From: Bacteroidales bacterium | Lineage (GTDB): Bacteria > Bacteroidota > Bacteroidia > Bacteroidales > UBA4417 | Direction: 5' to 3' | NCBI GenBank assembly: GCA_030654075.1 | Contig: JAURYB010000153.1 | Coordinates: 1 to 47,166 of the forward strand | Length of the DNA: 47,166 bases | Shown: piece after piece, positions 43,501 to 47,166 of the stretch | How positions within the stretch are numbered: the stretch's first letter is position 1 | Layout: each line of letters starts with the position of its first letter | The notes under the pieces: generated by a model | The model's input: the letters and a program-made list of their open reading frames with translations, nothing else | Database searches by the model: none | What the model was told of the DNA's origin: nothing | Made by a program: the position numbers and the translations under genes

Positions 43501-43791
43501 GCCACTACCATCTTCAAACCAATTAGCTGTTCTCCAGGTCCAGGTTGAAAGGTCAGTATAATCAGAACCAATACCAGCGTCCGATTGATACCAGGATGTC
43601 TGACCAAGCTCAAATTGAATGTGCCATGTACCAGTCGGATTTAATTGATCGCCAAGAAACTTTGTGGCTGCCGGCGTTCCACTTGTTAACATGTGCAAAT
43701 AAATATCTCCGTTTGGAGCCTTCTGTGCAGTTGAAACAGACGCAACCAGCACTAATACTATGGACAAAAGCGAAATGTAGATTTTTCTCAT
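40519..43791 (-). CDS. Secreted GLUG-repeat protein with T9SS type A sorting domain
   Basis: 1090 aa from the ATG at 43791 (MRKIYISLLSIVLVLVASVSTAQ, signal peptide). A GTG two codons earlier is open, but AGGAGG lies 5 nt before the ATG and decides the start. An N-terminal domain (~25-190, HMLTSGTPAATKFLGDQLN) precedes a fibronectin-like part. Near residues 385-510 are GLUG repeats (YVGGLVGHL, FVGGLVGAF, YIGGLIGWANG with CYATGAV). Repeated beta modules follow. The last ~70 residues are a T9SS C-terminal domain (IYIYNLAGQLIATKLEAQG, PVSGNYIVKVISKD, RKVFVK). Likely an adhesin-like surface or extracellular protein. Confidence 0.87.
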   Translation of the reverse strand: MRKIYISLLSIVLVLVASVSTAQKAPNGDIYLHMLTSGTPAATKFLGDQLNPTGTWHIQFELGQTSWYQSDAGIGSDYTDLSTWTWRTANWFEDGSGSNKRVRSDFGNFRFTQAGYWYFAGRSKGESFDPFHYANSIDWSNATTLEPIYYFQVDVINGVGSALAQQNSSNPSTSIDLSWIKNEQGHNVMIVRKNIYESWTEPTQGQTYIGGNTIGSGVVVYNSSGTSYTNIDLASSTDYDYKFYSVNNNYYSEGIYNAVVSTYTAFAIGDGTTGNPFRVANADALNCVRHYTTTMSMTDGNFIQTADIDLGGVYAAGEGWMPIDELRGSYNGQEHTINNLTINRPTNGYVGLFSVVSTGIISNLGLINVNIIGYVYAGSFAASMSVGNTPTTIQMDKCYATGAVSIVSGGLGSYVGGLVGHLAAPINRCYSTCTVNNATPTSPQFVGGLVGAFDGSSVMTNCYATGAVTAADNGYTQYIGGLIGWANGDVSIQKSFATGFLTYGNSIYTSTGGLVGRYEFNANSSDSFFDMETTGQPASMLFDHGKTTAEMKTVGTFLATGWDFSPSGVWAINGTTNNGYPYLRYQGATPANIWNGATSTDWNEPENWNENVVPASDKTVIIPAVTNYPVIGTAAVVTNLTIETDGLLTVDYSGTLTVSGTLTNMAGTGGLIVKANPSGYGSLIENNGVDATVESFLSANAWHFISSPVSGLTSSLFETKYLQQHTETGGFVDVPALDLSLAPARGFALWSETAKGYGGSIVSYAGPLNTGAMPAINVTRAAAGEDRGWNLIGNPYASVLDWDLVGKTNVNTAIYIENNSGWAIYNSGVGVPESTSSKYIAPAQGFFVQVTDGQSSGAVSIANADRVHTATTFYKNSGISDLIRLQVSGNSFTDEAVVRFALDATSEFDGNYDAHKFFSEVSGNAQVYTLGSTPLAINALQSETGSVPLGIRSDSAGTYTLTATDLRNISYAILEDTKTGILTDLITNAYTFNFEPGENEIRFILHFVSFTSVKEPQKSLSAVYSNHKAVVINITDQARGDIYIYNLAGQLIATKLEAQGKTEIGLPVSGNYIVKVISKDNSLVRKVFVK

Positions 43792-44007
43792 AACCACCTC
43801 CTTTACAATAAATTTTGAATGAATGCATTTTGATGTAAATTTAATATATACCTGGTTTTATTGTATGCCAGGCTATATGCAAAAAAAATAACTATTGAAT
43901 AGCTTAATTATATTAAAAACAAAAACCCAAATAACTTGATTGAACGGAATCGCTTTGATATCTAAGGTTTTATGAGTAGAAACCTTGCAGGTATACAGGC
44001 ACAAAAA
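43792..44007. other. Upstream region of the GLUG-repeat gene
   Basis: Part of a 335 bp gap. It holds the canonical AGGAGG ribosome binding site (about 43798-43804, minus strand), unusual for this window. An AT-rich promoter region near 43830-43860 has a TTAAATTTA word but no perfect TAnnTTTG. Confidence 0.55.
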
Positions 44008-44045
44008 CTGCCCGAAACACTCCTGGGAAACGAGTTTTCGGGCAG
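44008..44045 (-). terminator. Intrinsic terminator after the GH57 gene
   Basis: CTGCCCGAAA (44008-44017) and TTTTCGGGCAG (44035-44045) form the stem, with CACTC/GAG pairing inside. On the minus strand it is followed by TTTTTGTG. About 90 nt after the stop of the 44133 gene. Confidence 0.8.
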
Positions 44046-44132
44046 AAATAATTTAATATAGCCTCGATTTAATGAAAAAAAAGTTTACTGCTGAGTTTCC
44101 AAAGCGATAATTTTTCTTTGCTCTGAATTATT

Positions 44133-46814
44133 TTACAGTTTTACTATCCGTTCCACTTTTTGCTGATTATTTACATAGGTTACCCGTAAAAAATACATTC
44201 CGCCCGGAATGCCTGAAAGTGACAAAACAGATTGATTTCCGAATGTCCTGACAACATTTCCGTACAAACTCATAAGTTCAACTTTTTTTATTGCCACGGC
44301 TGAACGGATTATAAGTTTATCCGTAGCCGGATTCGGGAATACATCCAACGCAATATTTTCAACAGATGGGATATCTGTAACAAGGCACTCTGAGGTTGCA
44401 ACGGTGTATTTCCCTCCCAAAATTCCTGTTGTGGTAAAACAGGTATTTGCAGTAACACCGGTTACATCTACCGACTGGATTCCGCTTCCATTACTGAACA
44501 CCAGGTTAACAGAAGGAATTGTACCGTTAAAAGTATAGGAATACCAGCCATCAGTCCCTGCGGTAATGGCTGTTCCCGGCCATGCTCCCAGCTGCGCGGT
44601 AGAAGTTCCCGTCCATGCGTAAAAAAATACAGAACTCCATATATCCGGTTTCTGGAATTTTATTGTAATTCCGGTAGGTTGCACGGTATAATAGGTATTG
44701 GTTGAAACAGCAGATGCCACGCCTGAATTATCAATTGCTATTGCTTTTAGTGTAGTCTGATCCTGGGTTATGGCAACCGTTCCTCCTGATGATATCATTG
44801 TTGATGCAGTTGTCGGAGTGGTTCCATCCAGCGTGTAATAAATGGATACAGGTTCAGTTGATCCTGTTGCAGTTAAGGTTACAGTAGTACCTCCTTCATA
44901 ATAACCACCAACGGGAGAAACCGTGAGTGTAGTACCCGAACTTGTGCCGTTGCCGACCCAGGTATGAAAAATATACGATCTGGCAACATTTCCTTTGGTA
45001 TCAATGGCTTCGACATAATAATCCACCAGCTTACTTTTTATTCCCGTAACCTGGGCTGAATATTCATTCGCTTTGTACAGCGGAGCTAAACTGGTAAGAT
45101 TAGGAATAACGTTTTTTGTCATCGGCAGCTCCACCCAGTCATTTACTTCGGAGCCACTGGCATAGGTTTCATTCTGATTGCTGGCAACCGGGTTTGTTCC
45201 GTCTTTATCGGTTCTGTATTTTAATTTTACCGACGTCAATCCACTGATATCGAATACATAAGTCCAGATTGTAAAATCGGAAGGCTTATAGGTTAACCAT
45301 TCTGTTTCGCCCGGATTGTAGGGTTCGCGTTGAAGATGGTAAATGGATGGAGGAGTTTCGTCGCTCCCGGAGTTCACTACATTGAGTGCTTTAGAAACAG
45401 CCAGGTTGGATGCGCGGGTAGGATGCGAATCCCAGTCTTCGGTACCATCCCAATACCAGTAACAGCTTGTTTCACCTAAAGCCAGGTAATTAAAGGCTGT
45501 TTTTGTATCCTCGGATAAGGCATTTATCTGCTGTGCAGTTTTTACGATATTGGATGCTGCTGTTATAACGCCCCAGCTATTCCGGTCGGGACTGTAACTG
45601 GATGATAAAGTGGTTCCGTTCAGGCTATATGTTCCCGGGTCACCGTTCCATTTTAAAAACTCCGGGTCGGAACCTGCGCCATACCAGCTACCGGCTTCAA
45701 CATGAATTACATCATCAGCGGCCGGTGGAAACTGGTCCAGGTAATCCTGCACGGTAGTACATACAAAACGCGAAGGATTTGCCTGTAACCAACTCACAAA
45801 GCTGTCAAAGTTTGAGCCGTAATAGCCGGAAGTTCCACCGCCGTAGTTATCCCCGTCGTGATGCAGGAGAATGATTATGGGATGTTCAGGATCGGTATTA
45901 TAACTTTCGAGCTGGCTCATGCATAAATCGTACTGCAAGGCGCCAAACCCGCCCCGGCCATCTTCATTTCCATAGAGTAAGGAAGCAGGCATGGCAATCA
46001 TCCTGTATTCCTTGCCGGTATTGGGATCTACATATTTCATCCAATGCGGACGATGCCCCCAGGCGGCTGAAATTTTACCCGGTGCATAAAGGTCGGTAAG
46101 TTTAACCCAATCGCCGGGATCAGCATTTAACTGATCCGCTTTGTTAGGTTCAACGATGCCAAAGTTCTTGTCGTAAGGCAATCCGGTAGATGTACGGTCG
46201 AAGTGCGAATTATCAACCATCACCCATTGAAAACCTTCTTTAACAAGAGAAGGGATCATATGTTCCTCAAACGCATTTTCCGGCGGAAAGAATCCTTTTG
46301 AATAAGGCATGCCAGGGAAATTAACAGCAAACGCATTCTTGTGTTTCTGTATCTGGTATTCTATATCCGAACTGTCGATCAGAGGCATAAGCGGGTGATA
46401 ATATCCAAAACCGACCATATCCAGGCGCTGATGTCCCAGGGATGTCTTTTTTGAAATCATACTGGTCCAGTTCTGCTTCCAGTTGCCAAATGCCATTCCA
46501 TTCGCTTCCAGCACGTTGAGATCTTCAATCAACGAACCCGAAAAGCTTACCTGTGCCCCGGCATGATCAAAACCAGTAAGTTTATTCACCGCTCCCGGCG
46601 CGTAGTTTGTATACGGCCCGGTGCGCGATGTAAATACATCCAGCAGATTATAACTCATCCTGTTGGCATCAATAGTTTGTTTCACCGTTTCGCCCGGCCA
46701 GTAAACAGGCTGGTGCATATGCCATTGAAAAGCAATATAAATAGGAGGTTTGGTGGCTATGGCCGAAATAGTAACAACGGCAGAAAAGTAAAGGAGAAAA
46801 ATATTTTTTTTCAT
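44133..46814 (-). CDS. Secreted GH57 glycoside hydrolase with starch-binding module and T9SS domain
   Basis: 893 aa with a signal peptide (to about residue 20). The GH57 domain has conserved region 1 WHMHQP (31-36), region 2 GFGYYHP, and region 3 GFFPPENAF with Glu179 as expected nucleophile. A later HHDGDNYGG probably supplies the acid. GH57 enzymes act on alpha-glucans (amylase, pullulanase, branching). A chitobiase/hexosaminidase C-terminal-like domain follows (~690-760, VSPVGGYYEGGTTVTLT). Next is a CBM26-like starch-binding module (~775-840, FFYAWTGTSTAQLGAWPG). The T9SS signal is last (VFPNPATDKLIIRS ... GGMYFLRVTY). It is predicted to degrade starch or glycogen outside the cell. ATG at 46814 is used. 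Confidence 0.9.
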   Translation of the reverse strand: MKKNIFLLYFSAVVTISAIATKPPIYIAFQWHMHQPVYWPGETVKQTIDANRMSYNLLDVFTSRTGPYTNYAPGAVNKLTGFDHAGAQVSFSGSLIEDLNVLEANGMAFGNWKQNWTSMISKKTSLGHQRLDMVGFGYYHPLMPLIDSSDIEYQIQKHKNAFAVNFPGMPYSKGFFPPENAFEEHMIPSLVKEGFQWVMVDNSHFDRTSTGLPYDKNFGIVEPNKADQLNADPGDWVKLTDLYAPGKISAAWGHRPHWMKYVDPNTGKEYRMIAMPASLLYGNEDGRGGFGALQYDLCMSQLESYNTDPEHPIIILLHHDGDNYGGGTSGYYGSNFDSFVSWLQANPSRFVCTTVQDYLDQFPPAADDVIHVEAGSWYGAGSDPEFLKWNGDPGTYSLNGTTLSSSYSPDRNSWGVITAASNIVKTAQQINALSEDTKTAFNYLALGETSCYWYWDGTEDWDSHPTRASNLAVSKALNVVNSGSDETPPSIYHLQREPYNPGETEWLTYKPSDFTIWTYVFDISGLTSVKLKYRTDKDGTNPVASNQNETYASGSEVNDWVELPMTKNVIPNLTSLAPLYKANEYSAQVTGIKSKLVDYYVEAIDTKGNVARSYIFHTWVGNGTSSGTTLTVSPVGGYYEGGTTVTLTATGSTEPVSIYYTLDGTTPTTASTMISSGGTVAITQDQTTLKAIAIDNSGVASAVSTNTYYTVQPTGITIKFQKPDIWSSVFFYAWTGTSTAQLGAWPGTAITAGTDGWYSYTFNGTIPSVNLVFSNGSGIQSVDVTGVTANTCFTTTGILGGKYTVATSECLVTDIPSVENIALDVFPNPATDKLIIRSAVAIKKVELMSLYGNVVRTFGNQSVLSLSGIPGGMYFLRVTYVNNQQKVERIVKL

Positions 46815-46953
46815 GGAAGAGGTAGTGTTTAACTAAGTTATACCAGCGTTCAAAGAGTTTTATAATTTGAGAAGGTCAAAGTTAAGGGTTTCGTTTGAGA
46901 TTTGGAAATTGGGAATTAAAGATTATGGGTACCCCAAAACCCCTGAATGAACA
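46815..46953. other. Upstream region of the GH57 gene
   Basis: Together with the following repeat this gap exceeds 300 bp. A TATAACTTAG word about 20-30 nt before the GH57 ATG (minus strand) could be a divergent -7 element; otherwise nothing recognisable up to the repeat at 46954. Confidence 0.45.
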
Positions 46954-47166
46954 GTGTCTGCACACCCGCAGGGTGTCTGACACTGGAGCAAGTTAAAGAA
47001 GTTATTAGTTCCCTTCGGCTTCGCTCAGGGTAAAAATGGAAAATAGAAAATAGTCAGTAAATCCCGAAACTTGCGTTTTTCACTAACTATTCTCCGTTAA
47101 TTATTTTCCATTTCCCGTGAACGACTGCGGCTGAAGGTGGGTAAGCGAAGCGGAACCCCCGAAGCC
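46954..47166 (+). repeat. 213 bp interspersed repeat, copy 2
   Basis: Same orientation and length as 39595-39807, about 97% identical, reaching the last base of the window. It begins with the 30 nt hairpin element (46954-46983) and carries CCCTTCGGCTTCGCTCAGGG at 47011-47030. It may continue past the window end. Confidence 0.92.

Overview
This 47 kb window looks like a chromosomal segment of an uncultured member of the Bacteroidota, probably Bacteroidales-like. The support is protein style plus four lineage markers: an ECF sigma/FecR/STN signalling cluster, two proteins with type IX secretion (T9SS) C-terminal signals, -7 promoter boxes of the TAnnTTTG type (upstream of gltB, valS and the complex I-like operon), and generally weak Shine-Dalgarno sequences. 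No rRNA, tRNA, CRISPR array, transposase or phage gene was seen.

Layout. 1-5.8 kb: aspartate kinase (lysC) and diaminopimelate decarboxylase (lysA), then valS on the other strand. 6-9.4 kb: a membrane-spanning MutS-like ATPase, a Kir-like potassium channel and a secreted DUF1080 protein. 9.7-16.2 kb: glutamate synthase gltB-gltD. Its leader holds a 20-codon ORF, an antiterminator and an intrinsic terminator arranged as a classical attenuator. 16.3-20.3 kb: MATE exporter, GNAT acetyltransferase, DUF2238 membrane protein and serA. 20.7-27.2 kb, all minus strand: an ECF sigma factor, a FecR-type anti-sigma and an STN-domain protein that lacks the usual TonB-dependent barrel, flanked by a paralogue of the STN protein and a Tyr-rich/cationic repeat protein. 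27.5-28.6 kb: a small membrane protein and a DUF1697 protein. 28.6-38.4 kb, minus strand: a seven-gene operon resembling group 4 membrane hydrogenases (Hyf/Hyc) and complex I. 38.9-46.8 kb: tcdA, a small PID-CTERM-like protein, a GLUG-repeat T9SS protein and a T9SS-secreted GH57 glucanase.

The most interesting system is the 28.6-38.4 kb operon. The membrane arm keeps the residues expected for ion translocation. The large subunit has lost all four NiFe-ligand cysteines. The fused ferredoxin/small subunit has lost three of four N2-type ligands and exactly one of its two ferredoxin clusters. It is therefore not a hydrogenase by sequence; it resembles the poorly understood 'energy-converting hydrogenase-related' (Ehr) class, and its electron donor and acceptor are unknown.

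The second theme is repeat biology. Gaps between genes carry tandem arrays with unrelated unit sequences but mostly the same unit length of 7 nt (including 14 and 56 nt multiples). There are also about seven copies of a 30 nt hairpin element, a 20 nt CCCTTCG/CTCAGGG element and two 97%-identical 213 bp repeats. Some of these have entered genes, supplying stop codons or N-terminal codons. Coordinates and translations were read by eye, so family assignments rest on recognised motifs, not on database searches.
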